In this document: one piece after another, positions 1 through 6,644 of the stretch
How the letters are laid out: each line of letters opens with the position of its first letter
Position numbering within the stretch: position 1 is the first letter of the stretch
DNA from: Succinatimonas sp. UBA7265
GTDB taxonomy: Bacteria > Pseudomonadota > Gammaproteobacteria > Enterobacterales > Succinivibrionaceae
NCBI GenBank assembly: GCA_002473165.1
Contig: DKSD01000017.1
Location: forward strand, 1-49,347
Direction of reading: 5' to 3'
Length of the DNA stretch: 49,347 nucleotides
Program-made: the position numbers and the translations under genes
The notes under the pieces: model-generated
What the model was told of the DNA's origin: nothing
Databases searched by the model: none
What the model saw: the letters and a program-made list of their open reading frames with translations, nothing else

Positions 1-57
1 AGAAAAACTCGCACAATTTGGGTGCAGGCGCCCCGGCTCAATCTCGGCTCTGTGCGT

Positions 58-1125
58 TTATTTAAGGTTGTCGTGCAGGAACTGCTCGATGCGGTCAAAG
101 GGGATCTTGGCTTTGTTGTCGTAAAGATCGGTGTGGCTGGCGCCCGGGATCACCGCAAACTCCTTATTGGCGGCAAATTTGCCTGAGGTCAGTTTCTCAA
201 AGGCGGTCTTGCCAAAGTACAGCGAGTGGGCCTTTTCGCCGTGGATCATCAGCACGCTTTGGCGGATCTCCGGGGCGTACTCGAGGATCGGGGTGTTGAT
301 GAACGAGAGCGCCGAGGTGGTGTTCCAGCCGTCAGTGGAGTTGCCCGAGCGCGCGTGATAGCCGCGCGGGGTCTTGTAGTAGGCGTAGTAATCTTTCACA
401 AACTGCGGGGCGTCCGCGGGCAGCGGATCAACTACACCGCCGGCGCGCGCGTATGTACCTTGCTTAAAGTCGGCGGTGCGCTGCGTGTTCAGCTGCTTTT
501 TGAGGGCGTGGCGCGCCTCTTCGCTGTCCTGTTTGTCAAAATAGCCGTTGGCGCTGACGCGGTGCATGTCGTACATCGTGGAGACCACGGCCGCCTTGAT
601 GCGGGTGTCCAAAGCGAGGGCGTTGAGCGCCAGGCCGCCGAAGCCGCAGATGCCGATGATGCCCACGGCCTCGGGATCCACATCGTCGCGGTTTATCAGA
701 TAGTCGGCGGCAGCCTGGAAGTCCTCGGTGTTGATGTCAGGCGAAGCCACGCGGCGCGGGACGCCGCCGCTCTCGCCGGTAAACGAAGGATCAAAGGCGA
801 TCGTGAGGAAGCCGCGTTTGGCAAGTTCCTGGGCATACAGGCCGGAAGCCTGCTCCTTGACGGCGCCGAAGGGGCCGGAGACGGCCACGGCCTTAAGGTG
901 CCCTGAGGCGTTCTCAGGCTTGTAGAGATCGGCTGCGATCGTTATGCCAAAGCGGTTCGTGAACGCCACTTTCGAGTGCGCAACTCCGCTCTCCTGCGGG
1001 AAGGTCTTGTCCCATTTGGCGGTCATGACGAGGCCTTCTGCGGTGACGGTGTCCCCGGCCAGGGCGGCAGAGGATGCCAGGGCGATGCCGCAGGCTGCGG
1101 CGGTTAAGAATTTCTTTGCGGACAT
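58..1125 (-). CDS. Exported alpha/beta hydrolase, dienelactone-hydrolase/YcjY type
   Basis: This is a 355-residue alpha/beta hydrolase of unknown substrate. The N-terminus (KKFLTAAACGIALASSAALA) is a clear signal peptide, so the enzyme should act in the periplasm. The nucleophile elbow reads GICGFGG with Cys at about residue 160, as in dienelactone hydrolases, rather than the usual Ser. A His follows late, at about residue 331 (GASHTD), and the GESGG motif near residue 120 is typical of YcjY-like hydrolases. I place the start at 1125 because AAGGAGA lies six to seven bases before that ATG; the in-frame ATG at 1140 would overlap this ribosome site. The gene diverges from the LysR gene at 1243, which probably controls it. 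Family call is firm; substrate unknown. Confidence 0.85.
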   Translation of the reverse strand: MSAKKFLTAAACGIALASSAALAGDTVTAEGLVMTAKWDKTFPQESGVAHSKVAFTNRFGITIAADLYKPENASGHLKAVAVSGPFGAVKEQASGLYAQELAKRGFLTIAFDPSFTGESGGVPRRVASPDINTEDFQAAADYLINRDDVDPEAVGIIGICGFGGLALNALALDTRIKAAVVSTMYDMHRVSANGYFDKQDSEEARHALKKQLNTQRTADFKQGTYARAGGVVDPLPADAPQFVKDYYAYYKTPRGYHARSGNSTDGWNTTSALSFINTPILEYAPEIRQSVLMIHGEKAHSLYFGKTAFEKLTSGKFAANKEFAVIPGASHTDLYDNKAKIPFDRIEQFLHDNLK

Positions 1126-1195
1126 GTTGTTCTCCTTCATGGTTTTGCGGCGATCCCGCTTTGGTTTTCAGTCTATGGGAGGACAGTGATCTGCG

Positions 1196-1232
1196 CTAAT
1201 GGTTATAATCTATTTCATGTTATTACTTTAGG
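1196..1232 (+). promoter_or_regulatory. Putative LysR operator, copy 1
   Basis: A 37-base element lies between the divergent hydrolase and lysR promoters. Its core is ATAA-N11-TTAT, which fits the T-N11-A box of LysR-type regulators. A copy with 32 of 37 matching positions lies in opposite orientation at 2121-2157, just after lysR. Operator function is inferred from symmetry and placement. Confidence 0.6.
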
Positions 1233-1242
1233 GAATGCATAC

Positions 1243-2133
1243 ATGGAGATCAAAACCCTGCGCTGTTTTTTGGCCGTCGCGGAACTGGGGAGCATGACCC
1301 GGGCCTCGGAGATCCTGCATCTGTCGCAGCCGGCGCTCTCGAAGCGCATCAGCGCGCTTGAGGATGAGCTGGGCCGGCGCCTCTTTGTCAGGCACAGTTT
1401 CAGCCTCGAGCTTTCAGATGACGGCAGGCTGCTGCGCGACAAAGCCAAAGATCTGGTGGGCATGGCCGCTCGCATCAAAGACGCCTTCCCCAAAGGCGGG
1501 AGCCTTGCAGGCGGCACGGTGAGCCTCGGGCTTGCCGAGTCGCTGCAGATCCGCTACCTGGCGCGGGCGATCCGCGCCTTTTCCTCGGAGCACCCGGGGT
1601 TTCGCTATCACATAAGCTCAGGCGACACCGAGCAGGTCGTGGAGAAACTCGACAAAGGGCTGCTGGATTATGCGGCGCTCTGCCAGCTTCCTGATCCTGA
1701 CAAATACGGCTATGTCGAATTCCCGGAGCCGGATGTCTGGGGGCTGGTGATGCCCAAGGGACATTCGCTTGCCGCCAAGAAATCCGTGACCTTTGAGGAT
1801 CTGCGCCCGCTCGGGCTTTTCTGCTCGCAGCAGAGCTGGGATCAGGACATCCCGCGCTGGTGCGGATCCCGCCGCGACGAACTCACGCTCAAAGGCACTT
1901 TCCGCCTCTCCTATAACGGCTCGATCTTTGTGGAGGAGGGCATGGGCTTTATGCTCACGTTTAAAGGCCTCGTCGACAGCCGCCCGGGGCTCACTTTCAG
2001 GCCGCTGGAGCCGCCGCTTACGACACCGCTGTGCCTCATTTGGCGCAAAGATGGCATGATGGCGCCGGTGTGCGCGGCTTTCCTTGAGTGCGTCAAAAGC
2101 TGCTTTGCCGAGACCAATAACCATAAGTCATAA
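1243..2133 (+). CDS. LysR-family transcriptional regulator
   Basis: A 296-residue LysR-type regulator of normal family length. The N-terminal winged helix-turn-helix is clear (MEIKTLRCFLAVAE, then SMTRASEILHLSQPALSKRI, residues about 1-60), followed by a periplasmic-binding-protein-like effector domain. I start at 1243 rather than at an upstream in-frame codon at 1186, because the canonical LysR N-terminus begins there and AGGGA precedes it. The gene diverges from the exported hydrolase and is followed by a cyclophilin-fold gene. Matching operator-like elements on both sides suggest that it controls both neighbours and itself. Its last codons overlap the second element. The inducer cannot be read from the sequence. 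Confidence 0.92.
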   Translation: MEIKTLRCFLAVAELGSMTRASEILHLSQPALSKRISALEDELGRRLFVRHSFSLELSDDGRLLRDKAKDLVGMAARIKDAFPKGGSLAGGTVSLGLAESLQIRYLARAIRAFSSEHPGFRYHISSGDTEQVVEKLDKGLLDYAALCQLPDPDKYGYVEFPEPDVWGLVMPKGHSLAAKKSVTFEDLRPLGLFCSQQSWDQDIPRWCGSRRDELTLKGTFRLSYNGSIFVEEGMGFMLTFKGLVDSRPGLTFRPLEPPLTTPLCLIWRKDGMMAPVCAAFLECVKSCFAETNNHKS

Positions 2134-2157
2134 CATGAAATAAAGTATAACCATTAG
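2121..2157 (-). promoter_or_regulatory. Putative LysR operator, copy 2
   Basis: This is the inverted copy of the element at 1196-1232, with five mismatches in 37 bases. It overlaps the 3' end of lysR and lies 54 bases before the cyclophilin-fold start codon. It also carries a direct repeat, ATAACCAT at 2117-2124 and again at 2147-2154, exactly 30 bases (about three helical turns) apart, as expected for a multi-dimer LysR site. Confidence 0.55.
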
Positions 2158-2210
2158 TAAAGATCAGGCGCTCCGCCTATGCTCAATGCAGATCCATTGA
2201 GGAGATCGCC

Positions 2211-2531
2211 ATGAAAGCATTAAGAGACATAACGGCAATTTGCTGTGAGGCGCTGCAACAGCGCCTGCCTTTGCAGCTTAAGGCTGAGAATTACTCAACG
2301 AACGAAAAGATCGCCTACATAAACCCCGAACTCGATCCCGGGCAGGGTAATTACGAGGAAAAACCGGAGGCGGGCACGCTGGCATTGTTTTCGCCCTGGG
2401 GCAACCTCGTGATGTTTTACGGCGAGGCGCAGAAATACCCGGGGCTCTTCATCCTGGGGCAGGCCAGATCCGGCAAAGACGAGATCAAAAACTTAAGCGG
2501 CATGCTTGAGATCACCTCGCTCTCAGAATAA
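2211..2531 (+). CDS. Cyclophilin-like fold protein
   Basis: A 106-residue protein resembling the small cyclophilin-like family (Cyclophil_like type). Recognisable elements are LPLQL, a segment NEKIAYINPELDP, then GTLALFSPWGNLVMFYG and the closing GLFILGQ. No signal peptide is seen, so it should be cytoplasmic. The start is supported by GAGGAG seven bases before the ATG. Proteins of this type have no settled biochemical role. Here it lies directly after lysR with an operator-like element in front, so it probably belongs to the same regulon as the exported hydrolase. The N-terminus looks short compared with homologues of about 120-140 residues, so the first strand may be missing or diverged. 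Confidence 0.7.
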   Translation: MKALRDITAICCEALQQRLPLQLKAENYSTNEKIAYINPELDPGQGNYEEKPEAGTLALFSPWGNLVMFYGEAQKYPGLFILGQARSGKDEIKNLSGMLEITSLSE

Positions 2532-2552
2532 ACAGAAGCAGCCTGCTCTTGG

Positions 2553-2579
2553 TACAATGCCTCCGGGATCCACGGAGGC
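2553..2579 (+). promoter_or_regulatory. -10-like hexamer and hairpin over a ribosome binding site
   Basis: TACAAT at 2553-2558 resembles a -10 box, with no good -35. A perfect inverted repeat follows, GCCTCCG (2559-2565) with CGGAGGC (2573-2579) and a seven-base loop. Its right arm contains the GGAGG ribosome site of the TSCPD gene. A transcript started upstream would hide this site; one started from the -10 here would lose the left arm. Confidence 0.4.
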
Positions 2580-2586
2580 AATTTTT

Positions 2587-2844
2587 ATGGCTCATTACGA
2601 ATACCGCACTCACGGCACCTGCTCCAAGCTCATCAGCTTTGACATCGAAGAGGGACGGCTGCACGGCGTGCGTTTTTTAGGCGGCTGCGACGGCAACCTC
2701 AAGGCCATCGGGCGCCTGACGGAAGGGCAGGATGCGCGGGTGATCGCCGACACCCTGCGCGGCAACCTCTGCCGCCAGAAGGGCACGTCCTGCGCCGATC
2801 AGCTCGCAAAGGCCATAGACGAGGCTTTGGGCGCTAAGGCCTGA
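2587..2844 (+). CDS. TSCPD-domain protein (TIGR03905-like)
   Basis: An 85-residue TSCPD-domain protein. It has the family layout: YEYRTHGTCSKLI near the N-terminus, FLGGCDGNLKAIGRL in the middle, and a Cys pair in LCRQKGTSCADQLAKAI, where the signature TSCPD reads TSCAD. The four conserved cysteines suggest metal binding or redox chemistry. Related domains occur at the ends of some ribonucleotide reductases, but the free-standing form has no assigned function. GGAGG eight bases upstream fixes the start; upstream in-frame codons run through the hairpin and are unlikely to be used. A shared terminator separates it from gapA, which converges on it. Confidence 0.82.
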   Translation: MAHYEYRTHGTCSKLISFDIEEGRLHGVRFLGGCDGNLKAIGRLTEGQDARVIADTLRGNLCRQKGTSCADQLAKAIDEALGAKA

Positions 2845-2863
2845 GCGTAAAAAACGGGCAAAC

Positions 2864-2889
2864 AAAAGGCGCCTTGCGGCGCCTTTTTT
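2864..2889. terminator. Bidirectional terminator between TSCPD gene and gapA
   Basis: GGCGCC, loop TTGC, GGCGCC, flanked by AAAA on the left and TTTTTT on the right. It can end both the plus-strand TSCPD transcript and the converging gapA transcript. Confidence 0.85.
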
Positions 2890-2919
2890 ATGAAATCGCT
2901 TTAAGCGGCTGTGTCCTGA

Positions 2920-3936
2920 TTAGGCCACAGGGTGCTGCTCTTCCATGGACTTGATGAGCTCAAGGACCTTGTTGGAGTAGCCAATCTCGTTGTCGTACCA
3001 GGAAACGAGTTTGACGAAGTGGTCATTGAGGAACACGCAGGCCTTCTCGTCGAAGATGGAGGTGTGGGTGTTGTTGAGGAAGTCGGAGGAGACGAGCATC
3101 TCGTCGGTGTAATCCATAACACCCTTCATCGGGCCGGCAACGGCGGCCTTGATGGCGTTGCAGATCTCTTCGGCGGAGGCCGGCTTCTCGAGCACGCAGG
3201 TCAGATCAACGACGGAGACGTCGAGGGTCGGAACGCGGATGGAGATACCGGTCAGTTTGCCCTGCAGCTGAGGGATGACCTTGCCCACGGCCTTGGCAGC
3301 GCCGGTGGTGGACGGGATGATGTTGTCAGCTGCGCCGCGGCCGCCGCGCCAATCCTTCATGGAAGGGCCGTCAACGGTGCGCTGGGTGGCAGTGGTGGAG
3401 TGGACGGTGGTCATGAGGCCTTCTTTGATGCCGAAAGCGTCATTGACAACCTTGGCCAGAGGGGCCAGGCAGTTGGTGGTGCAGGAAGCGTTGGAAACGA
3501 TGTCCTGGCCGGCATAGGTCTTGTCGTTAACGCCGACAACGAACATCGGGGTGGCGTCCTTGGAAGGGGCTGACATCACAACGCGCTTGGCACCAGCCTG
3601 GATGTGCTTGCGGGCAAGCTCATCTTTGAGGAAGAAACCGGTGGACTCAACGACGTAGTCAGCGCCGACATCGCCCCACTTCAGGTTGGCAGGGTCTTTC
3701 TCGGCGGTGATGCGGATGGTGTTGCCGTTCACAACCAGGTTGCCGTCTTTGACTTCAACCTTGCCCTGGAAAGGACCGTGCATGGTGTCGTAGCGGAGCA
3801 TGTAGCTCATGTAATCCGGAGGGAGGAGGTCGTTGATGCCGACAACCTGAATGCCGAGCTCAGGACGAGCAACGGAAGCGCGGAAAACGAAGCGGCCGAT
3901 GCGGCCAAAGCCGTTAATACCAACTTTAATAGTCAT
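2920..3936 (-). CDS. gapA: Glyceraldehyde-3-phosphate dehydrogenase
   Basis: Phosphorylating, NAD-type glyceraldehyde-3-phosphate dehydrogenase, 338 residues, cytoplasmic, converting glyceraldehyde 3-phosphate to 1,3-bisphosphoglycerate in glycolysis. The Rossmann motif INGFGRIGR sits at residues 7-15. The active site reads SNASCTTNC with Cys152, and the base His179 lies in TTVHS. The C-terminal SWYDNEIGYS motif is intact. The start follows from the conserved N-terminus; the ribosome site is weak (GGGTGA). Codons are strongly biased, as expected for an abundant protein. A TTGACA promoter lies about 50-75 bases upstream. It stands alone, facing away from malQ across a long AT-rich gap. Confidence 0.97.
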   Translation of the reverse strand: MTIKVGINGFGRIGRFVFRASVARPELGIQVVGINDLLPPDYMSYMLRYDTMHGPFQGKVEVKDGNLVVNGNTIRITAEKDPANLKWGDVGADYVVESTGFFLKDELARKHIQAGAKRVVMSAPSKDATPMFVVGVNDKTYAGQDIVSNASCTTNCLAPLAKVVNDAFGIKEGLMTTVHSTTATQRTVDGPSMKDWRGGRGAADNIIPSTTGAAKAVGKVIPQLQGKLTGISIRVPTLDVSVVDLTCVLEKPASAEEICNAIKAAVAGPMKGVMDYTDEMLVSSDFLNNTHTSIFDEKACVFLNDHFVKLVSWYDNEIGYSNKVLELIKSMEEQHPVA

Positions 3937-4414
3937 ATCAGTAAATCACCCGTTTGTGAAACGATTGAAAAAAACACAATGTCAATTTACTCTCAAAACC
4001 TTAAATGTCAAGGTTGCAAAGCCTGTCAGAATGCATTTTTCACCAAGGTTTAACCGGCGTTTTTCCTGTGCTTTTCAGAGGCTTTTTCAAAGGCGCTTTT
4101 TCGCGCTTTTCCTGAAAATAAATTTCACTTTTTGAGCCGGTGCAGGCGAGCCGTCCGAAATTGACCGCCTTCAAGGTAAAACTGTATTTTCCTGCTTTTT
4201 TTATCGTTATCATTTTTTTATTGACGTAACCGCACATTTTTTGAAGTGCTTTTTGCGTTTACAATAAATAAAACCATGAAACTGCGTCTTTTGGGGTCTG
4301 CTTAAAACTTGCTGTTATTGACACCCGTCATTCCGGATACGGGTCAGGCATGGCAGAAGGACGTGATGTAACAGGATCCGGAGAACGCTCTTTAAGAGCG
4401 GAGTAACAATAAAA
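3937..4414. other. Long AT-rich intergenic region between gapA and malQ
   Basis: No gene is seen in these 478 bases. The left end carries the gapA promoter. The middle is T-rich with several GCTTTT runs. On the right, TACAAT at 4260-4265 is a possible malQ -10 without a clear -35. The malQ leader then contains ACCCGT...ACGGGT (4323-4344, ten-base loop) and a palindrome CGCTCTT-T-AAGAGCG (4386-4400) that ends 14 bases before the malQ ATG. These could be leader hairpins or operator sites. Confidence 0.5.
3984..4011 (-). promoter_or_regulatory. Predicted sigma-70 promoter of gapA
   Basis: On the minus strand a perfect TTGACA (4011-4006) is followed after 16 bases by TAAATT (3989-3984). A second TTGACATT lies directly at the -10 region, making a short direct repeat. 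The implied leader is about 40 bases. Confidence 0.5.
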
Positions 4415-6619
4415 ATGAATAATCCCGAGCTCCAAAAGCTTGCCGACAAGGCTGGCATAGCACGCGAATACCTTGATGTGATGAACCGCAAGGTGGAGAT
4501 AAAACCCGAGTACCGTGTTGAAGGCCTGCGCCTGATGGGCTACCCGGTCGATGACGAAAAAGCCCTGGGGCTGAGGCTGGCGCGCGATGCCAAGAAGCAG
4601 TGCGACGACATGCTCGATCCGGTCACCGTCATCAACGATGACGATTTCCCCTGCCTGTACATCCGCACCCGCGGCGACGTGCGCGACAGCGCGGTGCTCT
4701 CCTGGAGCATAGAGCTTGAGGATCACTCCCGTATCAGCGACACCCTCCCCATAGAAGAAGTCGAGATCGCCGATTATTTTGACCTGGACGGCGAGCAGTA
4801 CGATCTGCGCCGCTTCCTCATCCCGGTGAAGCTGCCTTACGGCTACCATCATTTCAGCTGCGTGCTCACCGACGGCTACCGCATCTTCAACTCGGTGCGC
4901 AGCAGCTTAATCCGCGTGCCCACAAAGATGTACATGCCCAAAGAGCTCTCCGAAGGCCGCAGGATCTGGGGCGTGAGCGTGCAGCTTTACGCGCTGCGCT
5001 CGGAGAATAACTGGGGCGTGGGCGATTTTGCCGATCTCAAGGTGCTGCTGCCAAAGCTGGCGCGCACCGGCGGCTCTTTTGTGGGGTTAAACCCGGTGCA
5101 TGCAGGCTACCCTTCGTCGCCGGATCCTGACAACGTCAGCCCTTATTCGCCCTCATCGCGCCAGTGGCTCAACGTCTGCTACATCTCAGTGCCGGACGTG
5201 CCTGAATACGTGATGTGCAAAGAGGCCTGCGATCTCGTCGCCTCCAAGCGCTTCCAGCAGCAGCTGCGCACGCTCAGGGAGCGCGAGTACGTTGACTATC
5301 GCGGCGTGCTGGATCTCAAGCTTAAGGTGCTGCGCCTGATCTTTGACAAAATGCACGTCGACGATCGCCGCTCCACCCGCGGCCGCAAGTTCTTAAGCTT
5401 TATCGAGGAAGGCGGTCGCGATCTGCAGATCATCGCCACCTACGGCGCCTTGCAGGCTGATCTCTATGCCAAAGGCGTAAACGCCTGGGGCTGGCCGGCT
5501 TTCCCGCGCGAGCTCCAGCAGGCTGACGGTCCGTTCGTCGAAGTCTGGCGCAACGAGCACGCCAAAGAAGTGCGTTTCTGGGCCTATTTGCAGTTCCTCG
5601 CCCAGGAGCAGCTGGACGAGGCTTACGCGGTCGCCCAGGAAAACCACATGACTGTGGGCATTTACCGCGATTTGGCCGTGGGTGTCTCCCAGGCCTCCTG
5701 CGACGTCTGGGGCGATCGCAACAATGTCTACCGCACGAAAGCTTCTGTCGGCGCTCCCCCTGACCGTTTAGGGCCTCTGGGCCAGGTCTGGGGCCTTGCC
5801 CCCATGGATCCGCAGGCGCTGCGTGAGTGCGCTTACGAGCCGATGATCAGTCTCTACCGTGCCAACATGCGCTCCTGCGGCGCGCTGCGCATCGATCACG
5901 CCGCCGGCCTCAACCGCTTCTGGTGGGTGCGGGAAGGGCAGCCGGCCTCCACGGGCTTCTATGTCAAATCTGCCATGCACGATCTCATGGGCATCATCGC
6001 CCTGGAGTCCGTGCGCCATCGCTGCCTCATCATCTGTGAGGATCTGGGCACCATTCCTGCCGAACTCAGGGCCGCTTTAAAGAAATGCGGCGCGCTGAGC
6101 TACAAGATCTTCTTTGACGAGCGCTCCGGCGACGGCGGCTTTATCTCCCCGTACGACTACCAGCCTCTTGCGATGGCGGCCCTCACGACCCACGACATGC
6201 CGACGTTCAAAGGCTGGTGGGAAGACAAAGATCTCAAAGACGGCGTCGGGCTTGGCATTTACACCAAAGAGCAGAGCGTCGAGCTCATCGCCGATCGCGA
6301 GCAGGCCAAGCAGCGCATGTTCGACAGCATGCGCTATTTCGGCTCGCTTGACAGCTCTGTGCCTTACCGCGCCTCCGACGCCCCTTACAGCAAAGAACTG
6401 GTGCGCAGCATGCAGGTCCATCTGTGCAAGACGGCCTCCATGATGTACAGCTCGCAGCTTGAGGACTGGATCGGGGTTGAGAAGCCGGTCAATGTTCCGG
6501 GGACCTGTAATGAGTATCCTAACTGGAAGAGAAAGCTGACCCGCAACTTAGATGAGATCTTCTCTGACGATTACGTCAAAGAACTCACGGCTGCGATGAC
6601 GCGAACCAGAAATTCCTGA
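4415..6619 (+). CDS. malQ: 4-alpha-glucanotransferase (amylomaltase)
   Basis: MalQ, 734 residues, a GH77 cytoplasmic enzyme that transfers maltosyl and longer alpha-1,4-glucan units between maltodextrins. The N-terminal 140 residues form the extension seen in enterobacterial-type MalQ. The barrel begins at RIWGVSVQLYALRS with ENNWGVGDF. Catalytic motifs are LRIDHAAGL (nucleophile Asp494), IICEDLGTIP (acid/base Glu542) and TTHDMPT (Asp594). The ribosome site is weak: a GGAG just after a palindrome, about 12 bases before the ATG. glgB follows 25 bases downstream and glgX after that, so the operon handles glycogen and maltodextrin turnover. Length and motifs are normal. Confidence 0.96.
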   Translation: MNNPELQKLADKAGIAREYLDVMNRKVEIKPEYRVEGLRLMGYPVDDEKALGLRLARDAKKQCDDMLDPVTVINDDDFPCLYIRTRGDVRDSAVLSWSIELEDHSRISDTLPIEEVEIADYFDLDGEQYDLRRFLIPVKLPYGYHHFSCVLTDGYRIFNSVRSSLIRVPTKMYMPKELSEGRRIWGVSVQLYALRSENNWGVGDFADLKVLLPKLARTGGSFVGLNPVHAGYPSSPDPDNVSPYSPSSRQWLNVCYISVPDVPEYVMCKEACDLVASKRFQQQLRTLREREYVDYRGVLDLKLKVLRLIFDKMHVDDRRSTRGRKFLSFIEEGGRDLQIIATYGALQADLYAKGVNAWGWPAFPRELQQADGPFVEVWRNEHAKEVRFWAYLQFLAQEQLDEAYAVAQENHMTVGIYRDLAVGVSQASCDVWGDRNNVYRTKASVGAPPDRLGPLGQVWGLAPMDPQALRECAYEPMISLYRANMRSCGALRIDHAAGLNRFWWVREGQPASTGFYVKSAMHDLMGIIALESVRHRCLIICEDLGTIPAELRAALKKCGALSYKIFFDERSGDGGFISPYDYQPLAMAALTTHDMPTFKGWWEDKDLKDGVGLGIYTKEQSVELIADREQAKQRMFDSMRYFGSLDSSVPYRASDAPYSKELVRSMQVHLCKTASMMYSSQLEDWIGVEKPVNVPGTCNEYPNWKRKLTRNLDEIFSDDYVKELTAAMTRTRNS

Positions 6620-6644
6620 AATTAAAACGAGCAGGGGATTATAT

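Noticed and set aside
1..57. Possible feature at the left edge
   Set aside because: Only 57 bases after the hydrolase stop; no terminator or gene is recognisable.
2932..3573. Plus-strand open frame antisense to gapA
   Set aside because: Gly/Val/Asp-rich shadow of a highly biased gene; gapA is certain.
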